The notes under the pieces were generated by a model. It ran no database searches and was not told where the DNA came from. It saw only the letters and a program-made list of their open reading frames with translations. Shown in pieces: positions 38,642 through 49,617 of a DNA stretch of 64,000 nucleotides. Each line of letters opens with the position of its first letter. The first letter of the stretch is position 1. The translations under genes were made by a program, and so were the position numbers. This DNA is from Bifidobacterium ramosum (GTDB lineage: Bacteria > Actinomycetota > Actinomycetes > Actinomycetales > Bifidobacteriaceae): assembly GCF_009299505.1 (NCBI RefSeq), contig NZ_WBSM01000005.1, positions 1 through 64,000 of the forward strand. Reading direction: 5' to 3'.

Positions 38642-39106
38642 TTACTTGAGGCTGGCGGTGACGGCGTCGACGGCGGCCTGCAGGGTCTTGGTGTGCTCCT
38701 GATACCACGTGGTGTTCCGCTTGATGCCGTCGATTGCGGACTGATATTCGGAATCCGCGTCGACGTTGCAGGAGGCGAGCGCCGGGGTCTCGACGGAGAG
38801 CTCCTTATTGAGCGCGTCGAGGGTCTTGGCGTCGTTCACGTCGTCCTTGGTGTAGGCGGAGGCCGTGGCGGCGTCGCCGTTGACGAGTCCGTTGTATTCG
38901 TTCTGGGCGACGCGCAGGTCGTCGGAGACCGTCGCGCACTCGGCCTTCAGCGTCGCGACGTCGGGACCGCCGAACATGGTCACGCCGATCACGACGGCGG
39001 CCACGATCAGGACGACCGCGACGACCGCCGCGATGATGATCGTCGTACGCTTCTTCTTCGCACCGTCGCCGGCCACGGCAAGCTCCTTCTTGTCTTCAGT
39101 TGCCAA
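38642..39106 (-). CDS. Single-span membrane protein, hypothetical
   Basis: 154-aa protein of unknown function. It starts at TTG 39106, because AGAAAGGAGCAGAACA places AAGGAG at ideal spacing; an upstream ATG does not. A Lys-rich N-terminus (KKKRTTIII) leads into a 22-residue span of Ala/Val/Ile. The outer domain of about 105 residues is helical in character, with two Cys (AECATV and ASCNVD) that could form a disulfide. No recognised domain. Confidence 0.75.
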   Translation of the reverse strand: MATEDKKELAVAGDGAKKKRTTIIIAAVVAVVLIVAAVVIGVTMFGGPDVATLKAECATVSDDLRVAQNEYNGLVNGDAATASAYTKDDVNDAKTLDALNKELSVETPALASCNVDADSEYQSAIDGIKRNTTWYQEHTKTLQAAVDAVTASLK

Positions 39107-39322
39107 TGTTCTGCTCCTTTCTGGCAAACATCGGCATACTGTAGCAGCACGGCCTACGCTAGTGGCGTCATCGTCATCGTGCGTCTCACCGTCACCTCAT
39201 GTTTTTGAAACGATGACGTCGCGTATCGTGGCGCATCCTCGACTCGTCGTTCATCGGACCGGACACGCAACGTGCGAAACGGCAGCTCCCGTCCTTGGGC
39301 ATATCGTTTGTGCCGCATGCCG

Positions 39323-39493
39323 GCGCAGGAAATTCGGGAAAACGAGCCTGCCGTCCCGAATTTCTTGCGCTCAGTCAACGTCAGTGCAAGATATTCGGGA
39401 AAACAGGCCTTATGTCCCGAATTTCCTACGTTGAGTCATCGTCAGTGCGGGAAATTCGGGACGAAGCCGAACATTCCCCGAATTTCCTGCGCC
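39323..39493. repeat. Family B triple-hairpin cassette, copy 2
   Basis: Units start at 39323, 39384 and 39445, an exact 61-bp period. Each pairs a GCAGGAAATTCGGGA-type arm with TCCCGAATTTCCTGCG. Unit 1 continues AAAACGAGCC, unit 3 continues CGAAGCCG, matching the order in copy 1. The cassette lies in a 729-bp gene-free stretch (39107-39835). Confidence 0.9.
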
Positions 39494-39540
39494 AGTACAC
39501 AGTGCATCTCGTCGATACGCGACAGATACACCTACCGCGA

Positions 39541-39775
39541 CAGATCACAGCCAGCGCGACGAATCGCAACAGATCACAACCGACATACCGAAACACGACT
39601 GCGGCAACAAATCGCAACGGATCGCTGTCACAACAGACCACGACCGGCATGACAAATCACAACTGCCACAATAGACCGACCGGCACAACAGGCCGCGACT
39701 GCGGCAACAAATCGCACTTGCCGTAACAGCCCACAAGCCGCAACGGACCACGACCGGCACAAGGAAACGGGTCGC
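39541..39775. repeat. Degenerate direct repeats rich in CAAC/CGAC
   Basis: CGACTGCGGCAACAAATCGCA occurs at 39596 and again at 39696, exactly 100 bp apart. CAACNGACCACGACCGGCA occurs at 39631 and 39741, with a shortened version near 39670. The tract is strongly strand-biased (A and C on plus). No credible frame covers it. Confidence 0.7.
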
Positions 39776-39835
39776 AAACGCTGCCAGCGGCGTCGCAAAC
39801 GAAGCCATAATACGACCGGGATCAACACCGATCCG

Positions 39836-41263
39836 CTAGAACAGCTCACCTTGCCCGAACTCGTCATCGGCGCCACCGACACCATCACCCACATCCCGCC
39901 GCGCCGCCGGATCGAACGCCGCCGCACCCCGCTCGGCCAGCACCGCGGCCGCACCCTCCGAACCGCGCCGCAACGCACCGTCCAGCCGCACCGCATCGGG
40001 CGACACGAGGAACATCCGCTCGTTCACGCCCTCCAGATACAGCCCATCCATCGACTCCACGCGCGACAGCGCCACATAGCCCATGCCCGGCGCGAATGTC
40101 CGCCGCAGATCCATCACCGCCCGGTCCAGCGTCATGCCCTGCGACTTGTGGATCGTGATCGCCCACGCGCAGCGCAGCGGCACCTGGTTGACCGACGCGA
40201 GCACGGTCTCGCCGTCCATCATCTCCCACGCGGCCGGCTTCATCGTTACCACGTTGCCGTTTTCGAACTCGACGATCGGCCATCCGTCTTTCGCCTCGGA
40301 CGCGAATCCGCGCACCGTGCCGATCGACCCGTTGACGTACTGCCGGTCGGCGTCGTTGCGCAGCGCCATCACCGCCGCGCCGGCCTTCAGCACCAGCTTC
40401 TCCGGCGCGAGCATGTTCTTCTTCAGCCGGTCCACGAGGTTCGCCGGCCCGGCCGCCTGAGCAACGAACGTGTGCTCCTCGGCACCGATCTGCGCGAGCC
40501 GCAGGTCGTTGAGTCCATCGGCCTGACGGTTGACCGGGAACAGGTGCACCGCCACTTCCCCGTCGCCCGGCGCCACACCGAGCCGTGTGACGAGCGCGTC
40601 GCGGTCGTCCTGGTCGACGCAGCCATCGCGGATGTCGGTGAGCACGCCGAGCAGCCGCCCGTCGTCCTGACGATGCTGTTCGGTCAGGTAGCACACGACC
40701 GGGTCGAGCTCACGCCACACCAGCGATTCGGTGACGAACCCTTCCGGGTTCAGTCCGGCCTTCGCGTATCGTTCGCGCGCGGCGACGAACTCGGGCGTGG
40801 GCGTGATCAGATCGTTGTTGCGCCCGCCCACGCTCACCGGCGGCAGCTGGAAGAAGTCGCCGGACAGCACGACCTGGATGCCGCCGAACGGGCGCGGATC
40901 GCGGCGGATCGCACGGCACACCTGATCGACCATGTCGAACAGCCACGCGTGCATCATGGAGACTTCATCGATGACGAGGACGTCGGTGGCCTCGATCTTG
41001 CGCCGGCGCCGCGTCTTGATGGTCTTGAGCAGGTTCGCGGTGAGCGAGGTCGCCACGCCGACGCCGCTCCACGAGTGGATGGTCTGCCCGTTGATGTGCG
41101 TGGACGCGATGCCGGTGGACGCGGTGACGGCCACGGACGCACCGGCCTTGCGCGCGGCGGCGATGAACTCGTTGAGCACGTACGTCTTGCCCGCGCCCGG
41201 CGCGCCGGTGAGGAATACGTTTGCACCGGCCTGCAGGATCGCCAGCGCCTCGCTTTGCTGCAT
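39836..41263 (-). CDS. PIF1-like superfamily 1 DNA helicase
   Basis: 475-aa ATP-dependent 5'-3' type helicase. Walker A GAPGAGKT is at residues 20-27, followed by TASTGIASTHINGQTIHSWSG, Walker B LVIDEVSMM near 98, GDFFQLPPV and the C-terminal AITIHKSQGMTLDRAVMDL and YVALSRVESMDGLYL. These are the PIF1/RecD-like motifs in order. The tail after residue 440 is Ala/Gly/Asp-rich and ends DDEFGQGELF. Bacterial PIF1-like helicases unwind G-quadruplex and replication-blocking structures; that role is family knowledge. The next gene upstream (HAD) ends 25 bp away. Confidence 0.88.
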   Translation of the reverse strand: MQQSEALAILQAGANVFLTGAPGAGKTYVLNEFIAAARKAGASVAVTASTGIASTHINGQTIHSWSGVGVATSLTANLLKTIKTRRRRKIEATDVLVIDEVSMMHAWLFDMVDQVCRAIRRDPRPFGGIQVVLSGDFFQLPPVSVGGRNNDLITPTPEFVAARERYAKAGLNPEGFVTESLVWRELDPVVCYLTEQHRQDDGRLLGVLTDIRDGCVDQDDRDALVTRLGVAPGDGEVAVHLFPVNRQADGLNDLRLAQIGAEEHTFVAQAAGPANLVDRLKKNMLAPEKLVLKAGAAVMALRNDADRQYVNGSIGTVRGFASEAKDGWPIVEFENGNVVTMKPAAWEMMDGETVLASVNQVPLRCAWAITIHKSQGMTLDRAVMDLRRTFAPGMGYVALSRVESMDGLYLEGVNERMFLVSPDAVRLDGALRRGSEGAAAVLAERGAAAFDPAARRDVGDGVGGADDEFGQGELF

Positions 41264-41287
41264 ATCGGCTCGACTCCGCTCAGCCGT

Positions 41288-42148
41288 TCAGCCGATCAAC
41301 CGATCGAGCACCTGCAGTACGCCATGCTCGACGTTCGTGGGCGCAATGTAGTGCGCGGCAGCCTTGAGATCGGGATGCGCGTTGCCCATCGCGAACGAGT
41401 ACTCGCCGGCCGACAGCATTTCGAGATCGTTGAGATAGTCGCCGAACACCGCGGTCTGCGCGGGCGTGGCGTCGAGGTGCCGCTGCAGCGCCTCGACGCC
41501 ACGCCGCTTGTCGGTCTCGTGGTTCATGATGTCGACCCAGTGCGCGCCGGAGACGACCACCTGCCAGTCGCGCGCGATACCGCCGAGCAGATCGGCGGCC
41601 ATCGACTCGGCGTCGCCGAAGTCGAAGATCGCGAGCTTGAGCATCGTCTCGTCGCCGCGCTCGACGCTCGGCAGCACGGCGTGCAGGTCGGGCACGATCT
41701 CAAGCGCGTGATAGTACTTGCGGCATTCGTCGACGAACGCCGGATCGGTGCGCTGCACGTACGCCGTGTTCAGTCCGCACAGCACGAGGCCGACGTCGTG
41801 CGTGCCGTTCGCGACGGCTGCGTCGACCATGTCGATGACGGTGCGTGAGACGGCGACGTCCACACCGTGGACTTCGATGACCTCGCCGTCCGCGACGACG
41901 ACATTGCCGTTCTCCGCGATGTACGACAGTTCGCGCGGCGTACGACCGGCGAACATGGACCGCAGCGTGGCGTACTGGCGGCCTGACGCGGGCACGAATT
42001 CGACGCCGCGCGACTGCAGGCGCTCGAGTTCCGGCCAGAAGTCGGATGGGATCTCGCTGTGCTCGTCGAGCAGCGTGCCGTCCATGTCGGCGACGACGAG
42101 TCTGATGTCTGCAGGACCGGCGATCTCGGTCCAGTCGGCTGCGGTCAT
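41288..42148 (-). CDS. HAD-superfamily (Cof-type) phosphatase
   Basis: 286-aa haloacid dehalogenase-like hydrolase with a type IIB cap. Motif I DMDGTLLDE is at residues 21-29, motif II Ser/Thr in FVPASGRQYATL, motif III Lys region MNHETDKRRGVEAL and motif IV VFGDYLNDLEML. The family dephosphorylates sugar phosphates or cofactors; the substrate is not predictable. GAAAGGAACCGCCGC precedes the ATG. Confidence 0.88.
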   Translation of the reverse strand: MTAADWTEIAGPADIRLVVADMDGTLLDEHSEIPSDFWPELERLQSRGVEFVPASGRQYATLRSMFAGRTPRELSYIAENGNVVVADGEVIEVHGVDVAVSRTVIDMVDAAVANGTHDVGLVLCGLNTAYVQRTDPAFVDECRKYYHALEIVPDLHAVLPSVERGDETMLKLAIFDFGDAESMAADLLGGIARDWQVVVSGAHWVDIMNHETDKRRGVEALQRHLDATPAQTAVFGDYLNDLEMLSAGEYSFAMGNAHPDLKAAAHYIAPTNVEHGVLQVLDRLIG

Positions 42149-42214
42149 GCGGCGGTTCCTTTCGGTATCGGTGTCGCGTGCGGCTTCCTCTTCGAGAGGA
42201 GTCACAGCATGCGA

Positions 42215-42865
42215 TTACTTGTTGAGGATGCTGGTAGCGACAACGTCGGCGGCGATGCGCTTGGCGGTCGCCTCGTCCGGGCCGGGGGCGGGCGCCATGA
42301 ACGCCTCGCGGTAGTAGCGCAGCTCATCGAGCGATTCGATGATGTCGGCGAGCGCGCGGTGGCCGCCGTTCTTCGGCGGGCGGTTCTCGTACACGGCCGG
42401 GTACCAGCGGCGGGCAAGCTCCTTGAGGGTGCTCACGTCGACGCTGCGGTAGTGCAGGTGGCTCATGAGGTTCGGCATGTAGTGGTCGAGGAACTTCTTA
42501 TCGGAGCCGATGGTGTTGCCGGCGAGCAGCGGGCGCACGCCGTCCGGGGTGAAGCGCAGCACGTATTCGGTGACCTTCTGCTCGGCCTCCTCGAGGCTCA
42601 GGCCGTGCTCCCACTCGTTGATGAGGCCGGAACGGGTGTGCATGGTGCGCACGAAGTCGTTCATGTGCGCGACGGCCTTGTCGGACGGCTTGATGACGTA
42701 GTCCACGCCTTCGTCGAGCACGTTGAGGTCGAAGTCGGTCGGCACGACGGACACTTCGACCAGCTCGTCGCCGCCGAAGATGTCGAGTCCGGTCATCTCG
42801 CAATCGATCCAGATCAGTCGCGAATCCTTCGCACTGTATGTTTCCGCATCATGGCTGTCCACCAT
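42215..42865 (-). CDS. orn: Oligoribonuclease
   Basis: 216-aa DEDDh 3'-5' exonuclease that clears 2-5 nt RNAs and pGpG. Catalytic residues are visible: Asp21 and Glu23 in [10 protein letters not shown], a third Asp in [15 protein letters not shown], and the His/Asp pair in [12 protein letters not shown]. It is longer at the C-terminus than E. coli Orn. GAAAGGCGGC precedes the ATG. Confidence 0.95.
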   Translation of the reverse strand: MVDSHDAETYSAKDSRLIWIDCEMTGLDIFGGDELVEVSVVPTDFDLNVLDEGVDYVIKPSDKAVAHMNDFVRTMHTRSGLINEWEHGLSLEEAEQKVTEYVLRFTPDGVRPLLAGNTIGSDKKFLDHYMPNLMSHLHYRSVDVSTLKELARRWYPAVYENRPPKNGGHRALADIIESLDELRYYREAFMAPAPGPDEATAKRIAADVVATSILNK

Positions 42866-42951
42866 CGTATGCCGCCTTTCGTGAGCTTTTCGTTAGCCGT
42901 ACGTCTCGTCCTGTATCGAACAGTACAGGCTACCGCGTCGCCGCTACAAAA

Positions 42952-42987
42952 ACGGCTCCCCTGCCGTGGAACGGGCAGGAGAGCCGT
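42952..42987 (-). terminator. Intrinsic terminator of guaB
   Basis: On the minus strand ACGGCTCTCCTGCCC pairs with GGCAGGGGAGCCGT (one mismatch) and is followed by TTTTTG. It lies 50 bp past the guaB stop. Confidence 0.85.
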
Positions 42988-43036
42988 CATCGATCAATCG
43001 AACGGCCAATCAGCCGAGACGATCGAGATCGATCGA

Positions 43037-44644
<1,608 letters not shown>

Positions 44645-45793
44645 CTACTTCCGCTCCCCGCTCGCGTGACGTGCATGCTCAAGTTCGGCGTTCTCCTCAC
44701 GGATCTCCGGAATGCGATGCTTGAGATACGGGTACAGCGTGACGATGGCGAGGATGACGGACGCGACGGCCATGCCGATCGCCACGTAGCCCGCGCGGAA
44801 GAACAGGATGAGAATCGAGCCGAACGAGATCAGCGCCGCCCAGCCCCACAGCGTGAGCACCGCGCCCTGCACGGAGTGGCCGATCCTGAGCATCCGGTGA
44901 TGCAGGTGCATGCGGTCGGGGTGCATCGGCGACTGGCCTTTCGCGAGTCGCCGCACGATCGCCATGCACATGTCGAGCACCGGCAGGAACAGCACGAGGA
45001 TCGGCAGCAGGATCGGCATGAACACGGGCACGTACACGCTGGCGTGGATCGACGCGGGGTCGAGTCGGCCGGTCATGATGATGGACGCGCACGTGATGAG
45101 ATAGCCGAGCAGCATGGATCCGGAGTCGCCCATGAACAGTTTCGCCGGATGCCAGTTGTGCAGGATGAAGCCGATGCAGATGCCGACCATCGCCACGTCG
45201 ATCAGCGTCGCCATGGACGCGTACGACGGCGAGTTGCGCGCGAGAATATACGAGTAGATCGCGAACGCGATGCCGCCGATCGCGACGATGCCGGACGCGA
45301 GGCCGTCCAATCCGTCCACGAAGTTGACCGCGTTGATCGACGCGACGATGAGGAACGCGGTGATCGTGATCGAAATGCTCGGGCTTGCGGTCACGAGCGA
45401 GCCGAGCGGCAGCGAGATGATCTGCAGGCCGCCCCACGCCACGAACACGGCGGTCAGCAGCTGGCCGGACATCTTGAGCATCCAGTCGAGGTCCCACAGG
45501 TCGTCGGCCATGCCGATCAGGCAGATCGAGATCGCGCCGAGCATCACCACCCACGCCTGATGGCTGGAGCGGAACAGCCCGTCGAGGAACGGCATGCGGC
45601 TGGCGAACAGCATCGCGCCGAGGAAGCCGAGCAGCATGCCGAGGCCGCCCATGCGCGGCGTGGGGATGGTGTGCACGTCGCGTGCGCGCACCTTGCCGAC
45701 CGCGCCGATCTGAATGGCGAGATGACGGATGAGCGGCGTGAGCAGCCAGGTCAGGCCGCCGGCCACCGCCGCGATGAAGAAGTAGACCCTCAT
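44645..45793 (-). CDS. Undecaprenyl-phosphate GlcNAc-1-phosphate transferase (WecA/TagO family)
   Basis: 382-aa polytopic membrane enzyme with about 11 spans, of the MraY/WecA superfamily. It transfers a sugar-1-phosphate from a UDP-sugar to the lipid carrier, starting teichoic acid, arabinogalactan-like or surface polysaccharide synthesis. Motifs: MADDLWDLDW (DDxxD), NFVDGLDGLASG, HPAKLFMGDSGS and the HLHHR loop that marks WecA/TagO over MraY. It overlaps tsaC by 4 bp (ATGA), so they are co-translated. Confidence 0.92.
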   Translation of the reverse strand: MRVYFFIAAVAGGLTWLLTPLIRHLAIQIGAVGKVRARDVHTIPTPRMGGLGMLLGFLGAMLFASRMPFLDGLFRSSHQAWVVMLGAISICLIGMADDLWDLDWMLKMSGQLLTAVFVAWGGLQIISLPLGSLVTASPSISITITAFLIVASINAVNFVDGLDGLASGIVAIGGIAFAIYSYILARNSPSYASMATLIDVAMVGICIGFILHNWHPAKLFMGDSGSMLLGYLITCASIIMTGRLDPASIHASVYVPVFMPILLPILVLFLPVLDMCMAIVRRLAKGQSPMHPDRMHLHHRMLRIGHSVQGAVLTLWGWAALISFGSILILFFRAGYVAIGMAVASVILAIVTLYPYLKHRIPEIREENAELEHARHASGERK

Positions 45794-46449
45794 GCGCCGA
45801 GTCCCCCGCCGTTGAGGTGGATGGCGCGGCGGATGACGGTCTGCGGGATGGTGCCTTCGCGCAGGATGTCGATGCCGTCGCGCGACAGCGGGTTCGCGGC
45901 GACCACGGTGCTGGAGACGTGGCCGGGCGTGGGACCGCCGTCAAGGTACAGGTCGACGGCGTCGCCCAGCGCGTCGCGGGCCTCCTCGACGGTCTGTGCG
46001 CTTTCCTCGCCGGAACGGTTCGCACTTGACGCGGCGAGCGGGCCGACGGCGTTCAGGATGCGCAGCGCGACGGCGGAGTTCGGGATGCGCACGCCCTGCG
46101 TGCGGGCGCCCTGCGGTGTCGGCTTGACGGTTTTGAGATCGCAGTCCTCACGGGCGACGACGATCGGCGAGAACGCGCCGGGCATGAACTGCGCGGCGAG
46201 CCGGTTGAGCGGGGCCGGCAGGTCGAGCCCGAGCTGGTCGAGCTGGTCGATGTTGGCGAGCAGCACCTGCAGGGCCTTGAACCGCGGGCGGCGCTTGACG
46301 TCGTAGATACGGGCGATGGCGGCCTCATTGCGCGGGTCGCAGGCCACGCCGTACACCGTGTCCGTGGGGATGACGACCAGTCCGCCGTTGCGGATGACTG
46401 TCGCCGCCTCGGCGAGGGACTCGTCAGTTACCGTGCATGTCTTGCTCAT
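45790..46449 (-). CDS. tsaC: Threonylcarbamoyl-AMP synthase (TsaC/Sua5/YwlC)
   Basis: About 219 aa. Makes threonylcarbamoyl-AMP for the t6A37 modification of ANN-decoding tRNAs. The YrdC fold shows GGLVVIPTDTVYGVACD, KRRPRFKALQVLL, PGAFSPIVVARED and ASSANRSGEES. It lacks the extra Sua5 C-terminal domain. The start is uncertain: ATG 46449 or ATG 46458, neither with a clear binding site. A 39-bp-arm inverted repeat lies directly upstream. Confidence 0.9.
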   Translation of the reverse strand: MSKTCTVTDESLAEAATVIRNGGLVVIPTDTVYGVACDPRNEAAIARIYDVKRRPRFKALQVLLANIDQLDQLGLDLPAPLNRLAAQFMPGAFSPIVVAREDCDLKTVKPTPQGARTQGVRIPNSAVALRILNAVGPLAASSANRSGEESAQTVEEARDALGDAVDLYLDGGPTPGHVSSTVVAANPLSRDGIDILREGTIPQTVIRRAIHLNGGGLGA

Positions 46450-46492
46450 GCCCACCATTGCACCATTGCGTCGCGACTTGCCCGTGCGGGCC

Positions 46493-46608
46493 GGCGACAC
46501 GCCGGCGACCTGATCACGACACGCACGATGCGTTTTTCGTTTCGGCCCGATTCCGACGTTTCCCGGAATGCATCGTGCGTGTCGTGATCACTCGTCCGGC
46601 GTGTCGCC
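46493..46608. repeat. Large imperfect palindrome between divergent tsaC and acetyltransferase genes
   Basis: Arms of 39 nt (about 46493-46531 and 46570-46608) pair as 13 bp, a 5-nt internal mismatch, then 21 bp. The inner arm is TGATCACGACACGCACGATGC and its exact complement. The loop is 38 nt. It takes up nearly the whole intergenic region, so it must contain or overlap both promoters. Confidence 0.9.
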
Positions 46609-46624
46609 CACGCAAATCACCAAG

Positions 46625-47287
46625 ATGGACTACATGACTACACCACCTGTGGAGCTGCGCGTCCCGCGCGCCTCCGAACGCGAGGAGATGCTCGCCGGAA
46701 AACTCTATAATCCCGCCGATCCTGAACTGTGCCGTCTGCGCGAGAAGGCCGGCGACCTGTGCACGAAGTTCAACGGCCTCGCGCGCGGCGATTACGCCAC
46801 CCGCGCTGCGGTGCTCGACGAACTGATTCCGAACCACGGCGAGAACTTCGACGTGATGGGGCCGATCTTCTTCGATTACGGCTGCCATACGACGGTCGGC
46901 GACCGCGTGTTCATGAACTTCAACTTCAGCTGTCTCGACTGCGCGCCGGTGACGATCGGCGACGACGTGCTGTTCGGACCGAACGTGTCGCTGCTGCCGC
47001 CGATGCATCCGATGCGGTGGCAGGACCGCAACGTGCGCCGTGCGGCGGACGGATCGTTCTACGACTACGAGTACGGCAAGCCGATCGTGATCGGATCAAA
47101 CTGCTGGTTCGGCGGCAACGTGACGGTGGTCGGCGACGTGACGATCGGCGACGGCTGCGTGATCGGCGCGGGCGCGGTCGTGACGCATGACATCCCGGCC
47201 AATTCGGTGGCCGTGGGCGTGCCGGCGCGTGTGATCCGCACGATCACCGACGCCGACGCCTCCGTCTATCAGGAGTACGCGCAGTAG
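46625..47287 (+). CDS. Maltose/galactoside O-acetyltransferase family protein
   Basis: 220-aa acetyl-CoA-dependent transferase of the Maa/LacA/NodL group. The N-terminal Mac domain (EREEMLAGKLYNPADPEL) precedes left-handed beta-helix hexapeptides (CLDCAPVTIGDDVLFGPNVS, VTIGDGCVIGAGAVVTHDIP). The catalytic His is in LLPPMHPMRW. ATG 46625 or 46634 may be the start; the second has AGATGGA at good spacing. The gene is inverted within a block of translation and wall genes and its stop is 4 bp from the convergent prmC stop. Confidence 0.88.
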   Translation: MDYMTTPPVELRVPRASEREEMLAGKLYNPADPELCRLREKAGDLCTKFNGLARGDYATRAAVLDELIPNHGENFDVMGPIFFDYGCHTTVGDRVFMNFNFSCLDCAPVTIGDDVLFGPNVSLLPPMHPMRWQDRNVRRAADGSFYDYEYGKPIVIGSNCWFGGNVTVVGDVTIGDGCVIGAGAVVTHDIPANSVAVGVPARVIRTITDADASVYQEYAQ

Positions 47288-47291
47288 CGGC

Positions 47292-48182
47292 TCACGCCCG
47301 CACCGCGAACAGATACCGCGGCCGGCCGGTCCAGTCGTCGCCGGTGTGCGCGTCGGCGAAACCGTTCGCCCGTGCAAAGGCGACGAGCCGGTCGCCCTGC
47401 GAGATGTCGTGCTCCATGACGAGCGCACCGCCCGACCGCAGCAGCGACGCGGCGCGCAGGATGATCCGTTCCGGGATCGCCGCGCCGTCTGCCGATCCCC
47501 CGTACAGCGCCATGTCGGGGTCGTGGTCGCGGACCTCGGGCTGTTCCGGAACCTGCGCGAGCGGCACGTACGGCGGGTTCGTGATCACCATGTCGATGGT
47601 GCCGTCGAGTTGCGGCAACGTGAGCGGACTGGTCGCGTCGCCGCGTTCGAGATGATAGTTGTATCCGGCCGACGGATCGCGGCGTGCGACCGTTTCGCGG
47701 TTGCGTTCGGTCCATGCGTACGCGTCCGGCGACAGTTCGACCGCCCACACTTCGGCGCCGCGCACTTCGGTGACGACGGACAGTCCGATCGCACCGGAAC
47801 CGGCGCACAGATCGACGACGCGCGGCGTGTACAGCCGGTTGCGCGTGATCCAGTCGAGTCCGGCCTGCACGACGGTTTCGGTCTCCGGTCGCGGGATGAA
47901 CACGCCGGGACCGACGCTTAGATCGAGATAACGGAACGGCGCATGGCCGACGATGTACTGCAGCGGCTCGCGCGCCGCCCGCCGGTCGATCATCGTGCGG
48001 AACCGCTGTTCCGCCGTCTCGTCGAGCGTCCACTCGTCGCCCATCAGCATGGCCTTGTCGACGTCGCGCAACTCGCGCCCGGCCGCCTCGGCGAACAACA
48101 GCTTCGCATCATGCTCGGGGGTGTCCGCCCCCGCTTCGCGCAGCGTCGCCGCCGCGTTCCGAATCACATCAGCTACGTTCAC
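47292..48182 (-). CDS. prmC: Release factor N5-glutamine methyltransferase
   Basis: 296-aa SAM-dependent enzyme that methylates the Gln of the GGQ motif in release factors. The N-terminal helical domain is followed by the methyltransferase fold: PRPETETVV, VVDLCAGSGAIGLSVV (SAM site) and the catalytic NPPYVPLAQVP. It starts 6 bp after the prfA stop, so it is in an operon with one of its substrates. Confidence 0.94.
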   Translation of the reverse strand: MNVADVIRNAAATLREAGADTPEHDAKLLFAEAAGRELRDVDKAMLMGDEWTLDETAEQRFRTMIDRRAAREPLQYIVGHAPFRYLDLSVGPGVFIPRPETETVVQAGLDWITRNRLYTPRVVDLCAGSGAIGLSVVTEVRGAEVWAVELSPDAYAWTERNRETVARRDPSAGYNYHLERGDATSPLTLPQLDGTIDMVITNPPYVPLAQVPEQPEVRDHDPDMALYGGSADGAAIPERIILRAASLLRSGGALVMEHDISQGDRLVAFARANGFADAHTGDDWTGRPRYLFAVRA

Positions 48183-48188
48183 CGGCGG

Positions 48189-49277
48189 CTACTTCTGGTT
48201 CGCGAGACGCGCGGCCTCGTCGGCCTGGATGTCGGAGTCGATCACGGCCTGCAGGTCGCCGTTGAGCACCGCGTCGAGGTTGTACGCCTTGTAGTTCGTG
48301 CGGTGGTCGACGATGCGGTTCTCCGGGAAGTTGTACGTGCGGATGCGTTCGGAGCGGTCGAGCGAACGCACCTGCGAGTGACGCATGTCGGCGGCCTCGG
48401 CGGCCTCCTGCTCGTGCTTCATGGCAAGCAGTCGCGACTTGAGCACGCGCAGCGCGGCCGCACGGTTCTGGATCTGCGACTTCTCGTCCTGCATGCTCAC
48501 GACGATGCCGGTGGGGATGTGGGTCATGCGCACCGCGGAGTACGTGGTGTTGACCGACTGTCCGCCGGGGCCGGAGCTCATGAAGATGTCGATCTTGAGG
48601 TCCTTCGGATCGATTTCGATCTCGTCGTCGTCCTCGTCGGCTTCGGGGAAGACGATCACGCCGGCCGCGGAGGTCTGGATGCGGCCCTGCGATTCGGTGA
48701 CGGGGATGCGCTGGACGCGGTGCACGCCGCCCTCATACTTGAGCGAGGCCCACACGCCGTCCTCCGGCGCGGGCGTGCCCTTGGCGCGGATGGCGATCTG
48801 TACGTCCTTGACGCCGCCGAGCTCGGTGGTGTTCTCGGACTGCACGGTGACGGTCCAGCCGCGCTTCTCCGCATAGCGCGTGTACATGCGCAGCAGGTCG
48901 CCGGCGAACAGCGCCGCCTCTTCGCCGCCGGTGCCGGCCTTGATCTCCATGATCGTGTCGCGTGCATCGTCCGGGTCGCGCGGGATGAGCGCGGTGCGCA
49001 GCTTCTCCTCGGCGGCCGGCAGTTCGGCTTCGAGCCGCTTGGCCTCCTCGGCGAAGTCCTCGTCCTCGCCGGCCATTTCGCGGGCGGCCTCGAGGTCGTC
49101 GCGGATCTGCAGATAGTGCTTGTATGCGGACACGATGCCGCCGAGTTCCGCATGACGACGGCCCAGTTTGCGGATCTTGTCGGGATCAGACACCACGTTG
49201 GGGTCCGCCATCTGCGCTTCGAGCGCGTGGTACTCCTCCAGCGCGGTCGCCGCCGCGGGGAACTGTTCGTCTGCCAT
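48189..49277 (-). CDS. prfA: Peptide chain release factor 1
   Basis: 362-aa RF1, reading UAA and UAG. The stop-codon tripeptide is PVT in [15 protein letters not shown] and the catalytic motif is [14 protein letters not shown]. The full set of four domains is present. AAGGAAGTCCC precedes the ATG. prmC follows directly; rpmE lies upstream beyond a strong terminator. Confidence 0.97.
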   Translation of the reverse strand: MADEQFPAAATALEEYHALEAQMADPNVVSDPDKIRKLGRRHAELGGIVSAYKHYLQIRDDLEAAREMAGEDEDFAEEAKRLEAELPAAEEKLRTALIPRDPDDARDTIMEIKAGTGGEEAALFAGDLLRMYTRYAEKRGWTVTVQSENTTELGGVKDVQIAIRAKGTPAPEDGVWASLKYEGGVHRVQRIPVTESQGRIQTSAAGVIVFPEADEDDDEIEIDPKDLKIDIFMSSGPGGQSVNTTYSAVRMTHIPTGIVVSMQDEKSQIQNRAAALRVLKSRLLAMKHEQEAAEAADMRHSQVRSLDRSERIRTYNFPENRIVDHRTNYKAYNLDAVLNGDLQAVIDSDIQADEAARLANQK

Positions 49278-49338
49278 GGGACTTCCTTACGATGTGGTAC
49301 GGAACGATGCTGTACGGATGATGGTTCGGGTATAGAAA

Positions 49339-49397
49339 AACGCCAGTCCTCGCGTCGGGGTCGCCGAAGCGACGCCACGATCACAGGGACTGGCGTT
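49339..49397 (-). terminator. Intrinsic terminator of rpmE
   Basis: AACGCCAGTCCC pairs with GGACTGGCGTT across a loop that holds an inner GTCGC-TTCG-GCGAC hairpin, followed on the minus strand by TTTTTCTAT. It begins 7 bp past the rpmE stop. Confidence 0.85.
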
Positions 49398-49404
49398 GAT
49401 GAAG

Positions 49405-49617
49405 CTACTTGGTCTTCTTGCCGTAGCGACGCTCGAAGCGGGCGACGCGGCCACCGGTGTCCATGATCTTCTGCTTGCCGGTGTAGAACGGGTGGCAGTT
49501 CGAGCAGATGTCGACGGTCATGTGATCACCCTTGTAGGTGGAACGGGTGACGAAGGTGTTGCCGCACGAGCACAGGACTTCGACGGCATGGTAATCAGGA
49601 TGGATACCCTGCTTCAT
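49405..49617 (-). CDS. rpmE: 50S ribosomal protein L31
   Basis: 70-aa L31 of the zinc-containing type: Cys pairs in [10 protein letters not shown] and [12 protein letters not shown]. The HPFYTGKQK segment is diagnostic. The zinc-free paralogue (YkgM-type) would lack the Cys. Its position before prfA is common in Gram-positive bacteria. Confidence 0.96.
   Translation of the reverse strand: MKQGIHPDYHAVEVLCSCGNTFVTRSTYKGDHMTVDICSNCHPFYTGKQKIMDTGGRVARFERRYGKKTK

Noticed and set aside
39541..39775. Small protein-coding gene in the CAAC-rich tract
   Set aside because: Frames are Thr/Asn/Gln/Arg or Cys/Val/Arg strings without ribosome binding sites; direct repeats explain the composition.
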